64,000 nucleotides of DNA, from contig NZ_JAVKPH010000001.1 in NCBI RefSeq assembly GCF_031432425.1, forward strand, positions 62,001 through 126,000. The letters are read 5' to 3'. The notes beneath the pieces were generated by a model, which saw only the letters and a list, made by a program, of their open reading frames with translations, was not told the DNA's origin and did not search any database. Of this stretch, positions 44,016 to 51,150 are shown one piece after another. Position 1 is the stretch's first letter; each line of letters begins with the position of its first letter. A program made the position numbers and the translations under genes. The DNA is from Ruixingdingia sedimenti. Lineage in GTDB: Bacteria > Pseudomonadota > Alphaproteobacteria > Rhodobacterales > Rhodobacteraceae.

Positions 44016-44501
44016 TCACTCTTTGAGGGTGAGCAGATAGGCCACGACATCCTCGATCTGCTGGGCGGTGAGAATCGGCGGCAGCGCGGCTTCGGGCGCC
44101 TTGCCGGTGTATCCGTCGCCGGGGCGGACGAAGCCCTCGGTCTTGTAGAAGGCGGGCATGAAGCTGCCTTCGAAGGTCATCTTGGCGTTGGTGACGATGC
44201 CGCGCAGTTCGGCCTCGGTCCAGCGGTCGGCCGCGCCGTCGAGCGCGGGGCCGATGTCGCCGGGAAACTGCACGTCCGGCAGCGCCGCGATCTGGTGGCA
44301 GGCCACGCAATTGCCGAGCGCGGCGGTGGTCATCACCTTCACGCCCTCTTCCGGGTTGCCCGGCGTGCCGGACAACGAGACCTCGACCGCGCCATCGGCA
44401 AAGACGACTTCCGTGGGCGCCGTTTCCGACGCCGCGGGCATTGCCGTCGCGGCGGCCAAGGCCAGGGCCAACACTGCTGGCGGGCACAGCTGGCGAGTCA
44501 T
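44016..44501 (-). CDS. soxX: SoxX, monohaem cytochrome c
   Basis: A 161-residue periplasmic cytochrome. Signal peptide: PPAVLALALAAATAMPAAS. The single haem motif is in GNCVACHQIAALPD (about residue 65), and a Met ligand is expected in NAKMTFEGSFMPAFY. It joins SoxA in the thiosulfotransferase. It is the first gene of the soxXYZA(BCDEFGH) transcript; the 128-base gap upstream holds the dyad operator candidate at 44564-44591. ATG 44501 has GGGAGGATCGC upstream. Confidence 0.95.
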   Translation of the reverse strand: MTRQLCPPAVLALALAAATAMPAASETAPTEVVFADGAVEVSLSGTPGNPEEGVKVMTTAALGNCVACHQIAALPDVQFPGDIGPALDGAADRWTEAELRGIVTNAKMTFEGSFMPAFYKTEGFVRPGDGYTGKAPEAALPPILTAQQIEDVVAYLLTLKE

Positions 44502-44563
44502 GCGATCCTCCCTGATCTTTGTCCGGTGCAGGATAGGCTGCGGCGAGGTGTCGCGCAATAGAA

Positions 44564-44591
44564 ACATATGTATTCGTGAATATTCATATGT
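44564..44591. promoter_or_regulatory. Candidate SoxR operator in the soxW-soxX gap
   Basis: ACATATG (44564-44570) and CATATGT (44585-44591) are perfect inverted arms. Between them lie ATTCGTGAAT and the 8-bp palindrome GAATATTC. The AT-rich block in a GC-rich gap sits about 65-90 bases before soxX, as expected for an ArsR-type operator; SoxR of related organisms acts at the soxW-soxX and soxS-soxV gaps. Confidence 0.6.
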
Positions 44592-44629
44592 ACGCGAGTT
44601 TCTGCGCCCGCCCTGCCGCGGCGCGGCGC

Positions 44630-45193
44630 CTAGTCTGCCGCTTGCAGCCGGCCGGCCAGAAACCGCTGGAAATGCTCGCCATTTTCGTAACCATGGTCGC
44701 GCACCCAGGTCAGCAGCGCCTCTGTCGTGCCGGGGCCGAAGGCGCCGGGCATCATCGCCACGGCGGCATCGGCGGTGGTTTCCCCCTCGGGCACCTCTTC
44801 GGGCAGGAAGATCAGCGTGGGCGTGAACATCACCCCCCACCGCACCGCCATGTCCTTTTCCGACAGCGCGGTGCCGTCGAAATCCGTCGCCTCGACATCG
44901 CCGAACAGATTCATCTGCACGACGAAGTAGTGGTCGCGGATCAGCGCGTCGATCTGCGGTTGGGGAAAGACCTCTTCGTGCATCTTCTTGCAATAGATGC
45001 AGCCGCGCTGTTCGACGATGATCAGCAGCCGCTTGCCCTCTGCATTGGCCTCGGCCAGATCCTCGCGCAGGTCCTTGAAGGTCTCGCGCAGCCAGTCGGG
45101 CTTGTGCAGCCCGTCATCGCCCAGATCGGCCGCGGCGACCGGCAGGGCGACAGCAAGGGCAAGCGCGGCGGCGAGGGGGCGCAGAAAGGCCAT
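44630..45193 (-). CDS. soxW: SoxW, periplasmic thioredoxin-like protein
   Basis: A 187-residue exported thioredoxin-fold protein. Signal peptide: FLRPLAAALALAVALPVAA. The redox pair is in VEQRGCIYCKKMHEE (about residue 65-68), and the cis-proline region is GVMFTPTLIFLPEE. It receives electrons from the membrane protein SoxV and keeps SoxYZ or haem-site thiols reduced. It lies 11 bases after soxV on the same strand. The soxX promoter region follows it, so soxVW and soxX onward may be separate transcripts. Confidence 0.93.
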   Translation of the reverse strand: MAFLRPLAAALALAVALPVAAADLGDDGLHKPDWLRETFKDLREDLAEANAEGKRLLIIVEQRGCIYCKKMHEEVFPQPQIDALIRDHYFVVQMNLFGDVEATDFDGTALSEKDMAVRWGVMFTPTLIFLPEEVPEGETTADAAVAMMPGAFGPGTTEALLTWVRDHGYENGEHFQRFLAGRLQAAD

Positions 45194-45204
45194 GGCGAAA
45201 ACTC

Positions 45205-45942
45205 CTACTTCAGTGTGGCGGACCAGTCGAAATTGCGGATCATCCAGTCGGCGATCAGGTTGACGGAATTGGTGACGATCAGCAGGCCGAAGACGATCAG
45301 CATCACCCCCATCGCCTTTTCCACATAGCCCATCATCGCCCGGTGCCGCGCGACCCAGCCGAGGAACGGCCCCGCGAACAGCGCGGCGACGACGAAGGGC
45401 AGCGTCATGGACAACCCATAGACCAGCAGCAGCGCCCCACCGCGCCAGATCTCTCCCATCCCGCCCGCGACCATCAGGATCGCCGCCAGCGCCGGGCCCA
45501 CGCAGGGCGTCCAGCCGAACCCGAAGGCCAGCCCCATGACGAAGGCGCCGATCAGCGTGGTGGGCTGGCTGTCGGCCTGCACCCGCGCCTCGCGGTAGAA
45601 CAACCCGATGCGCAGCACGCCCAGGAAATGCAGCCCGAACAGGATCAGCACCCCGCCCGCGACCCAGGACAGCGGTTCCTTCCAGCGCAGGAACACCTGG
45701 CCGAGCGCGGTGGCCCCCAGCCCCAGCAGCACGAAGATCGTGGTGACGCCCAGGGCAAAGGCCACCGCCTGGATCACCAGCCGCCGCTGCGCCCCCGGGG
45801 CGATCGCCTCGCCCTCGCGCAACTCCTTCACCGACAGGCCCGCCATGTAGGACAGGTAGAACGGCACCATCGGCAGGATGCAGGGCGACAGGAACGACAG
45901 AAGCCCCGCCAGCGCCGCACCGCCGAAACTGATTTCCAGCAT
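45205..45942 (-). CDS. soxV: SoxV, CcdA/DsbD-family membrane thiol transporter
   Basis: A 245-residue six-helix inner-membrane protein of the CcdA type that carries electrons from cytoplasmic thioredoxin to SoxW and SoxS. Both redox cysteines are present: LSFLSPCILPMVPFYLSY (about residue 20) and FGFGWTPCVGPALAAIL (about residue 143). ATG 45942 follows GGGAGGG. It is the first gene of the leftward sox unit, with soxS divergent; the shared gap contains a dyad. Confidence 0.94.
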   Translation of the reverse strand: MLEISFGGAALAGLLSFLSPCILPMVPFYLSYMAGLSVKELREGEAIAPGAQRRLVIQAVAFALGVTTIFVLLGLGATALGQVFLRWKEPLSWVAGGVLILFGLHFLGVLRIGLFYREARVQADSQPTTLIGAFVMGLAFGFGWTPCVGPALAAILMVAGGMGEIWRGGALLLVYGLSMTLPFVVAALFAGPFLGWVARHRAMMGYVEKAMGVMLIVFGLLIVTNSVNLIADWMIRNFDWSATLK

Positions 45943-45980
45943 CCGTACCCTCCCGACACGGTGGATTGCCCGGAGGGGCA

Positions 45981-46014
45981 AATCATATTAGGATATTTCT
46001 ATCTACTTATGATT
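45981..46014. promoter_or_regulatory. Candidate SoxR operator between soxV and soxS
   Basis: AATCATA (45981-45987) and TATGATT (46008-46014) are perfect inverted arms around an AT-rich core with ATATTAGGATAT and GATATTTCTATC. The right arm overlaps the first possible soxS ATG, which hints that translation may begin at 46021 instead. Confidence 0.5.
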
Positions 46015-46389
46015 CTGTCAATGACACCTCGCCTCGCCCCCCTCGCGTTTTGCGCAGCCCTCGCCCTGCCCCTGCCCGCCCTGGCGGCAGAGCTGGAATT
46101 GCTGATGTTCGAACAGCCCGGCTGCATCTACTGTGCCCGCTGGAACGCCGAGATCGCCCCCGAATATCCCCTGACCGACGAAGGCCGCGCCGCGCCCCTG
46201 CGCCGGCTGCAACTGCGTGCGCCCCTGCCCGAGGGCCTGACGCTCGACCGTCCCGCCACCTTCACGCCGACCTTCGTGCTGGTCGCGGACGGCGCCGAGA
46301 CCGGCCGGATCGAGGGCTATCCGGGCGAGGATTTCTTCTGGCCCCTGCTGTCGGCGCTGATCCGCGAGGCAGAACCCCCGCCCGACTGA
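46009..46389 (+). CDS. soxS: SoxS, periplasmic thioredoxin-like protein
   Basis: A 126-residue thioredoxin-fold protein with signal peptide LAPLAFCAALALPLPALA. The redox motif is EQPGCIYCARWNAEI (about residues 37-40). SoxS keeps SoxYZ active by resolving mixed disulfides in Paracoccus. It is divergent from soxV and followed by soxR after 106 bases. The start is uncertain: ATG 46009 lies inside the presumed operator, and ATG 46021 gives a 122-residue form with the same signal peptide. Confidence 0.88.
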   Translation: MILSMTPRLAPLAFCAALALPLPALAAELELLMFEQPGCIYCARWNAEIAPEYPLTDEGRAAPLRRLQLRAPLPEGLTLDRPATFTPTFVLVADGAETGRIEGYPGEDFFWPLLSALIREAEPPPD

Positions 46390-46495
46390 CGCGCAGGGCC
46401 GCCCGGGGCGACCAATCCGCGCGCGGCTGTCGGTTTTCGTTGCAGAAACCGCGCCTGCACCGCATCAAGGGGCCGAACCTGACCGGAACAGCCCC

Positions 46496-46837
46496 TTGAA
46501 CGACGCCGCCCACGACATGAGCCCGGAAATCCCCGCCGCCGACACGCAGGCGCTGATCGCGCAGGCCGGCGAGGCGGCGAATTTCCTCAAGGCACTGGGC
46601 CATGACGGGCGGCTGACGATCCTGTGCCACCTGTGCGCCGGGCCCAAGAGCGTGACCGAGCTTGAAAACCTGCTGTCCTCGCGGCAGGCTGTGGTCAGCC
46701 AGCAACTGGCGCGCCTGCGGCTGGAGGGACTGGTCAGCGCCCGGCGCGAAGGACAGGCGATCTATTATTCGATTCTCGACCCGAAGGTGGTCGAGATGGT
46801 CGCGCTTCTGGCACGGCTGTTCGGCCCGGCGGGCTGA
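46496..46837 (+). CDS. soxR: SoxR, ArsR-family repressor of the sox genes
   Basis: A 113-residue winged-helix regulator of the ArsR/SmtB family. The recognition region is TELENLLSSRQAVVSQQLAR, followed by the wing EGLVSARREGQAIYYSI. Family members of the SqrR/BigR/SoxR type sense sulfane sulfur by two cysteines, one in the LxILC segment and one in the last helix. Here the first is present with a near neighbour (ILCHLCAGP, Cys44 and Cys47), while the last helix (VALLARLFGPAG) has none. The TTG start at 46496 is weak; ATG 46517 is the alternative. The SoxT-like gene follows after 27 bases. Confidence 0.87.
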   Translation: MNDAAHDMSPEIPAADTQALIAQAGEAANFLKALGHDGRLTILCHLCAGPKSVTELENLLSSRQAVVSQQLARLRLEGLVSARREGQAIYYSILDPKVVEMVALLARLFGPAG

Positions 46838-46864
46838 CCGGCGGCAGGGCGCAAGGGAGGGGTT

Positions 46865-47911
46865 ATGGAAGAGCTTCCGTTCGGCGTTCTGGCGGCCCTT
46901 GTGGGGCTTTGCGGCGGCATCGTGCTGGGGCTCGCCGCGCGGCTGGGGGATTTCTGCACCCTCGGCGCGCTGGAAAGCGCGGTCTACGGCAAGGATCAGC
47001 GGCGGCTGCGGCTCTGGGGCGTGGTGCTGGGGGTGGCGATCCTCGGCACCCAGTTCGGCGCCATGGCCGGGCTGATCGAGATCGGCGCGAGCTTCTACCA
47101 TGCGATCGAATGGAACCCGCTGGCCTCGATCGTCGGCGGGCTGGTGTTCGGCTATGGCATGGCGCTGGCGGGCAACTGCGGCTTCGGCGCGCTGGTGCGG
47201 TTCGGCGGGGGCGACCTGCGCTCGCTGGTGGTGGTGGTGGTGATGGGCATCTTCGGCTTCATCACCCTGTCCGGGCCGCTCGGCCCGCTGCGCGCGGCGC
47301 TGTTCCCGCAGCCCGAGGCGATGGGGCCGCAGGGGATCGTGCACGACCTGACCGGCCTCACCGGCCTGCCCGCGGTGCTGATCGTGGCGGTGATCGGGTT
47401 CGGCTGCCTTGCCTGGGCGCTGTCGCATGCGCCGCTGCGCGCCGCGCCGGGCATGATCGCCTGGGGCGCGGCGGCGGGCGCGGCGGTGGTCTGGACCTTC
47501 CTTGGCACCAGTTGGATCTACGACGCGAGCCTCGGCGCGGTGGGGGTGGAGGGGCCATCCTTCACCGCCCCGGTCGGCCGCACGCTGATCTTCCTGATGA
47601 CCTCGACCGCGGGCGGGATCACCTTTTCGGTGGGCTCGGTCGTGGGGGTGATGGTGGGCGCGCTGATCGGTTCGACCGTGCGCGGCCTTTTCCGGTGGGA
47701 AGCCTGCGAGGATCCGCGCGAACTCGGCCGTCAGGTGGGCGGGGCGGCGCTGATGGGGATCGGCGGGGTCACGGCGATCGGCTGTTCGGTGGGTCAGGGG
47801 GTGACGGCGATGGCGACCCTCGCCTGGTCGGCGCCGGTGACGCTGGCGGCGATCGTGGTGGGCGCGCTGGTCGGCCTGCGTCAGCTGATCGCCGGGTTCC
47901 AGCCGGAATAA
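46865..47911 (+). CDS. soxT: SoxT, YeeE/YedE family sulfur-compound transporter next to soxR
   Basis: A 348-residue membrane protein of the YeeE/YedE family. Cysteine motifs: RLGDFCTLGALESAVYG (about residue 31), GMALAGNCGFGALVRFGGGD (about 103) and GVTAIGCSVGQGVTAMA (about 308). It should bring thiosulfate or another sulfur compound into the cytoplasm, where SoxR can sense it. Tight linkage to soxR (27 bases, GGGAGGG before ATG) supports a signalling role. A second homologue lies at 33145. The stop is 10 bases from the convergent aldehyde dehydrogenase stop. Confidence 0.87.
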   Translation: MEELPFGVLAALVGLCGGIVLGLAARLGDFCTLGALESAVYGKDQRRLRLWGVVLGVAILGTQFGAMAGLIEIGASFYHAIEWNPLASIVGGLVFGYGMALAGNCGFGALVRFGGGDLRSLVVVVVMGIFGFITLSGPLGPLRAALFPQPEAMGPQGIVHDLTGLTGLPAVLIVAVIGFGCLAWALSHAPLRAAPGMIAWGAAAGAAVVWTFLGTSWIYDASLGAVGVEGPSFTAPVGRTLIFLMTSTAGGITFSVGSVVGVMVGALIGSTVRGLFRWEACEDPRELGRQVGGAALMGIGGVTAIGCSVGQGVTAMATLAWSAPVTLAAIVVGALVGLRQLIAGFQPE

Positions 47912-47921
47912 CCCCCGCCCG

Positions 47922-49349
47922 CTATCGCAGCACCGCCCGCACCGCCAGATCCGCAAGCCTGCCGAAGGGCGCGCGCAGCAGACGCGGCAGGTTCCAGCGG
48001 CCCTGGGCGAAGATGCCCTTGGCATGGCTCATGGCGCGGAACCCCTCGATCCCGTGATAGGCGCCCATGCCGCTCGGGCCGATGCCGCCGAAGGGCAGGT
48101 CGTCCTGCGCCACATGCATCAGCGTATTGTTGATGCCGACATTGCCCGAGGTCGTCCGTTGCAGCAGCCTTTCGCAGTCTGCGTCCCGGTCGCCGAAATA
48201 GTATAGCGCCAGCGGCCGCGGGCGGGCGTTCACCCGGGCGATGGCCGCGTCGATCGTGGCATAGGTCTGCACGGGCAGGATGGGGCCGAAGATTTCCTCG
48301 CGCATCAGCGCGCAATCCTCGGGCGGCCCAAGCACCAGCGCGGGGGCGAGCGTATGCGGGCGCGCCGCGGCGGTCTCGGGCCGGGGGCCGACCTCGACGA
48401 CCTGCGCCCCCCGGGCGCGCGCGTCCGCCAGCAGGCCGGTCAGGCGCGCGTGGTGGGCCGCGCCGATGATCGACGTATAATCGGGGCTCGCCGGTCCGTC
48501 CGGGTAGAACCGCGCCACCGCCGCACCGTATTCCGCGACGAAACGGTCGAGGTCGTCCTCGTGCACCAGCGCGTAATCGGGCGCGACGCAGGTCTGCCCG
48601 CCGTTCGCCAGCTTGCCGAACACGAGGCTGTCCATCGTGCGGCGGCTGACATGGCCGCGCGCGATGATGGCCGGGCTCTTGCCGCCCAGTTCCAGCGTCA
48701 GCGGCACGAGGTTCTCGCCCGCCGCCTGCATCACCTTGCGTCCGACCGCCGTGCTGCCGGTGAACAGCAGATGGTCGAAGGGCAGGCGGCTGAAGGCGGC
48801 GCCCGTTTCGGGGCCGCCCCGGACCACCGCCACCTCGTCGGGCGCGAAGGTATTGGCAATCATCCCGGCGATCAGCGCGCTGGTGCGCGGGGTCAGTTCC
48901 GACGGCTTCAGCATCGCGCGATTGCCCGCCGCCAGCGCCGTCGCCAGCGGCACGAGCGTCAGCGACACCGGATAGTTCCAGGGCGCCATCACGCCCACGA
49001 CGCCCTTGGGCTGATATTCGATCCAGGCGCGTCCGCTGCGATGGACAAGCGCGACATGCCGGCGTTCGGGGCGCATGAAGCGGCGCAGGTTGCGGTGCAG
49101 GTAGTCGATCGCCTGGATGACCGGAACCAGTTCGAGGATGTCGGTCTCGTGCCGCGACCTGTGGCCGAAATCGGCGCTGACCGCGCGGGCCAGATCGCGG
49201 CGCCAGGCAAGGGTCGCGGCGCGCAGGCGCGACAGCCGGTCCCGGCGCTGCGCCGCATCCGGCGCGCCCTCGGTCAGGAAGGCCCGGCGCTGGCGTTCCA
49301 GCAGCGCCGCCATGTCGGCCGTTTCGTCTGCCTGTGCGAAATCCGTCAT
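47922..49349 (-). CDS. Coniferyl-aldehyde-dehydrogenase-type ALDH
   Basis: A 475-residue NAD(P)-dependent aldehyde dehydrogenase of the CalB group. Landmarks: GVVGVMAPWNYPVSLTLVPL, the nucleotide loop LLFTGSTAVGRKVM, the general-base Glu in LTLELGGKSPAII (about residue 205), and the catalytic Cys in ANGGQTCVAPDYALV (about residue 241). The C-terminal PFGGIGPSGMGAYHG is typical. It oxidises aliphatic or aromatic aldehydes to acids. ATG 49349 is chosen because the promoter 33 bases upstream fits; upstream in-frame ATGs lie near or within it. The promoter carries a perfect 20-bp MerR-type palindrome. Confidence 0.9.
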   Translation of the reverse strand: MTDFAQADETADMAALLERQRRAFLTEGAPDAAQRRDRLSRLRAATLAWRRDLARAVSADFGHRSRHETDILELVPVIQAIDYLHRNLRRFMRPERRHVALVHRSGRAWIEYQPKGVVGVMAPWNYPVSLTLVPLATALAAGNRAMLKPSELTPRTSALIAGMIANTFAPDEVAVVRGGPETGAAFSRLPFDHLLFTGSTAVGRKVMQAAGENLVPLTLELGGKSPAIIARGHVSRRTMDSLVFGKLANGGQTCVAPDYALVHEDDLDRFVAEYGAAVARFYPDGPASPDYTSIIGAAHHARLTGLLADARARGAQVVEVGPRPETAAARPHTLAPALVLGPPEDCALMREEIFGPILPVQTYATIDAAIARVNARPRPLALYYFGDRDADCERLLQRTTSGNVGINNTLMHVAQDDLPFGGIGPSGMGAYHGIEGFRAMSHAKGIFAQGRWNLPRLLRAPFGRLADLAVRAVLR

Positions 49350-49381
49350 CGTCCATCCCGCGAAAAGGGCCATCCGGGGCA

Positions 49382-49412
49382 GACTAGCCCTTGAACCGCG
49401 GTTCAAGGTCAA
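49382..49412 (-). promoter_or_regulatory. MerR-type promoter and operator of the aldehyde dehydrogenase
   Basis: On the minus strand: -35 TTGACC (49412-49407), a 19-base spacer TTGAACCGCGGTTCAAGGG, and -10 CTAGTC (49387-49382). The spacer overlaps the perfect palindrome CCTTGAACCGCGGTTCAAGG (49389-49408). A 19-base spacer with a central dyad is the classical architecture activated by MerR proteins. The ALDH start lies 32 bases after the -10. Confidence 0.75.
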
Positions 49413-49429
49413 GCCCGAACTTCGCCGGC

Positions 49430-49792
49430 TTACGCCGCGTCCTGCCGGCGTTCGCGCAATTCGGCGATCAGCGCCTCGATCCGGCGTTTGCGGCCTTCGG
49501 CCTCGGCGATCAGGGCGGCAACGCTGTCCAGCTTGCGCGACAGCAGGCGGATCGCCTCGTCGCAGGAAATGGGATGCGCGCCCCCCGCGACCTCGACACT
49601 TGCGATTTCCTTCAGCGAGAAGCCCAGTCCCTGCGCCTGTTCGATGAAGCGCAGGATGGCGATCAGGTCGGCGGGATAATCGCGATAGCCGTTCGCGCCG
49701 CGCGCGGCCGGGGCGATGATCCCGCGCCGTTCGTAGAACCGGATGCGCGAGGTCGTCACCCCCGCCGCCCGGGCGATGTCACCGATTTTCAT
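49430..49792 (-). CDS. MerR-family transcription regulator
   Basis: A 120-residue regulator. The N-terminal winged helix is typical: KIGDIARAAGVTTSRIRFYE, RRGIIAPAARGANGYRDYP. A dimerisation coiled coil forms the C-terminal third (LDSVAALIAEAEGRKRRIEA). One cysteine, in GGAHPISCDEAIRLL (about residue 77), could be the effector site, as in aldehyde- or thiol-stress MerR proteins; no metal-binding cluster is visible. It lies between two promoters with matching dyads (49382 and 49802) and probably activates both the ALDH and the flavin reductase genes. Read-through into the ALDH gene, 80 bases downstream on the same strand, is also possible. Confidence 0.88.
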   Translation of the reverse strand: MKIGDIARAAGVTTSRIRFYERRGIIAPAARGANGYRDYPADLIAILRFIEQAQGLGFSLKEIASVEVAGGAHPISCDEAIRLLSRKLDSVAALIAEAEGRKRRIEALIAELRERRQDAA

Positions 49793-49801
49793 GCCGGCCC
49801 C

Positions 49802-49832
49802 TTGACCTTCAACCTAGGTTCAAAGCCTATAT
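49802..49832 (+). promoter_or_regulatory. MerR-type promoter and operator of the flavin oxidoreductase
   Basis: -35 TTGACC (49802-49807), a 19-base spacer TTCAACCTAGGTTCAAAGC, and -10 CTATAT (49827-49832). The core AACCTAGGTT is a perfect palindrome and the flanks match the ALDH site (AACC-NN-GGTTCAA). The oxidoreductase start is 32 bases after the -10, the same distance as at the ALDH gene. Confidence 0.75.
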
Positions 49833-49864
49833 CGCCTTGCGTCACGATTCAAAGGATCTGTCGC

Positions 49865-51139
49865 ATGTCCGCACCCGCCGACGCCCCGTTGTTCCAGCCG
49901 CTTCGCCTGCCGAACGGGCAGGTCATCCCCAACCGCATCGCCAAGGCGGCGATGGAGGAAAACATGGCCGATGCCCGCCACCTGCCGGGTACCGCCCTGC
50001 GGCGGCTCTATCGCGCATGGGCAGGGGGCGGGGCGGGGCTGATCCTCACCGGCAATGTCATGGTGGCGCCCGATGCCGTCACCGGGCCTGCGGGGGTGAT
50101 CCTCGATGCGGCGCAACCGCTCGGCCCGTTCCGCGAATGGGCCGAGGCGGGCCGGGCGAACGGCGCGCGGCTCTGGATGCAGATCAACCATCCCGGCCGC
50201 CAGGTCTTTGCCGCGACCAGCGCCGAGGCCCTTGCGCCCTCTGCGGTGCCGATGGCGATGGGGGGCTATGCCCGTATCTTCGCCACGCCCCGCGCGATGA
50301 CGGAGGCCGAGATCGAAGAGGTCATCCGCCACTTTGCCGATACGGCGGCGCTGGCGGAACGGGCGGGGTTCGACGGCGTGCAGATCCATGCCGCGCACGG
50401 CTATCTGCTCAGCCAGTTCCTGTCGCCGCTGACCAACCGGCGCGGCGACCGGTGGGGCGGGCCGCTGGAAAACCGCGCGCGGCTGCTGGTCGGGATCGTC
50501 CGCGCCATCCGCGCCCGCGTGGCGCCGGGCTTCGGGGTGGGGGTAAAGCTCAACTCCTCGGATTTCCAGAAGGGGGGCTTTGCGGCGGAGGATGCGGTGG
50601 CCGTGGTGCGGATGCTGAACGCGCTGCCGGTCGATCTGGTGGAACTTTCGGGCGGCAGCTATGAAAGCCCGGCCATGCACGGCCGCCCCGCCGACCCCGG
50701 CACCCGCGCCAGCACCCATGCGCGCGAAGCCTATTTCGTCGATTTCGCCCGCGACGTGGCGGCGGTGGCGCAGATGCCCGTGCTGGTGACGGGCGGAATC
50801 CGCCGCCGCGCCACGGCAGAGGCGGCGCTGGCCCCCGAGAACGGCCGCCCCGGCGTCGCCATGGTCGGCCTTGCGCAGGCGCTTGCCTTTGCGCCCGACC
50901 TGCCGAACCGCTGGCGCGACGGCGAGGCGGTGGCCGAGGTGCCGGAGGTGCGCTGGAAAAGCCGTCTGGCCAGTCTGGCCACCATGGCGATGGCCAAACT
51001 GCAACTGCGCCGGTTGGGGGCGGGCAAGGCGCCGAAGCCCGGCGCATGGCCGCCCGCCGTTCTGGCCTGCGACCAGATCCGCACCTGGCACCGCAGCCGC
51101 CGCTATCGCGCCTGGTTGCGCGGGCGCGGGCAGACGTGA
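49865..51139 (+). CDS. Old yellow enzyme family NADH:flavin oxidoreductase
   Basis: A 424-residue FMN protein of the OYE family. Core features: LFQPLRLPNGQVIPNRIAKA, LTGNVMVAPDA, LWMQINHPGRQ (flavin-contacting region), the catalytic/FMN block FDGVQIHAAHGYLLSQFLSP followed by NRRGDRWGG, and VTGGIRRR for phosphate binding. It is expected to reduce the C=C bond of electrophilic enones, maleimides or similar toxins. ATG 49865 follows AAAGGA. A C-terminal extension of about 60 basic residues (KLQLRRLGAGKAPKPGAWPP) exceeds the usual catalytic barrel. It lies under a MerR-type promoter; the DJ-1-like gene follows in 12 bases. Confidence 0.9.
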   Translation: MSAPADAPLFQPLRLPNGQVIPNRIAKAAMEENMADARHLPGTALRRLYRAWAGGGAGLILTGNVMVAPDAVTGPAGVILDAAQPLGPFREWAEAGRANGARLWMQINHPGRQVFAATSAEALAPSAVPMAMGGYARIFATPRAMTEAEIEEVIRHFADTAALAERAGFDGVQIHAAHGYLLSQFLSPLTNRRGDRWGGPLENRARLLVGIVRAIRARVAPGFGVGVKLNSSDFQKGGFAAEDAVAVVRMLNALPVDLVELSGGSYESPAMHGRPADPGTRASTHAREAYFVDFARDVAAVAQMPVLVTGGIRRRATAEAALAPENGRPGVAMVGLAQALAFAPDLPNRWRDGEAVAEVPEVRWKSRLASLATMAMAKLQLRRLGAGKAPKPGAWPPAVLACDQIRTWHRSRRYRAWLRGRGQT

Positions 51140-51150
51140 GAGGATGGGCC

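Noticed and set aside
40374..44561. 1395-codon plus-strand open frame across the sox genes
   Set aside because: It is antisense to soxC, soxB, soxA, soxZ, soxY and soxX, which have full family motifs, ribosome sites and cofactor motifs.
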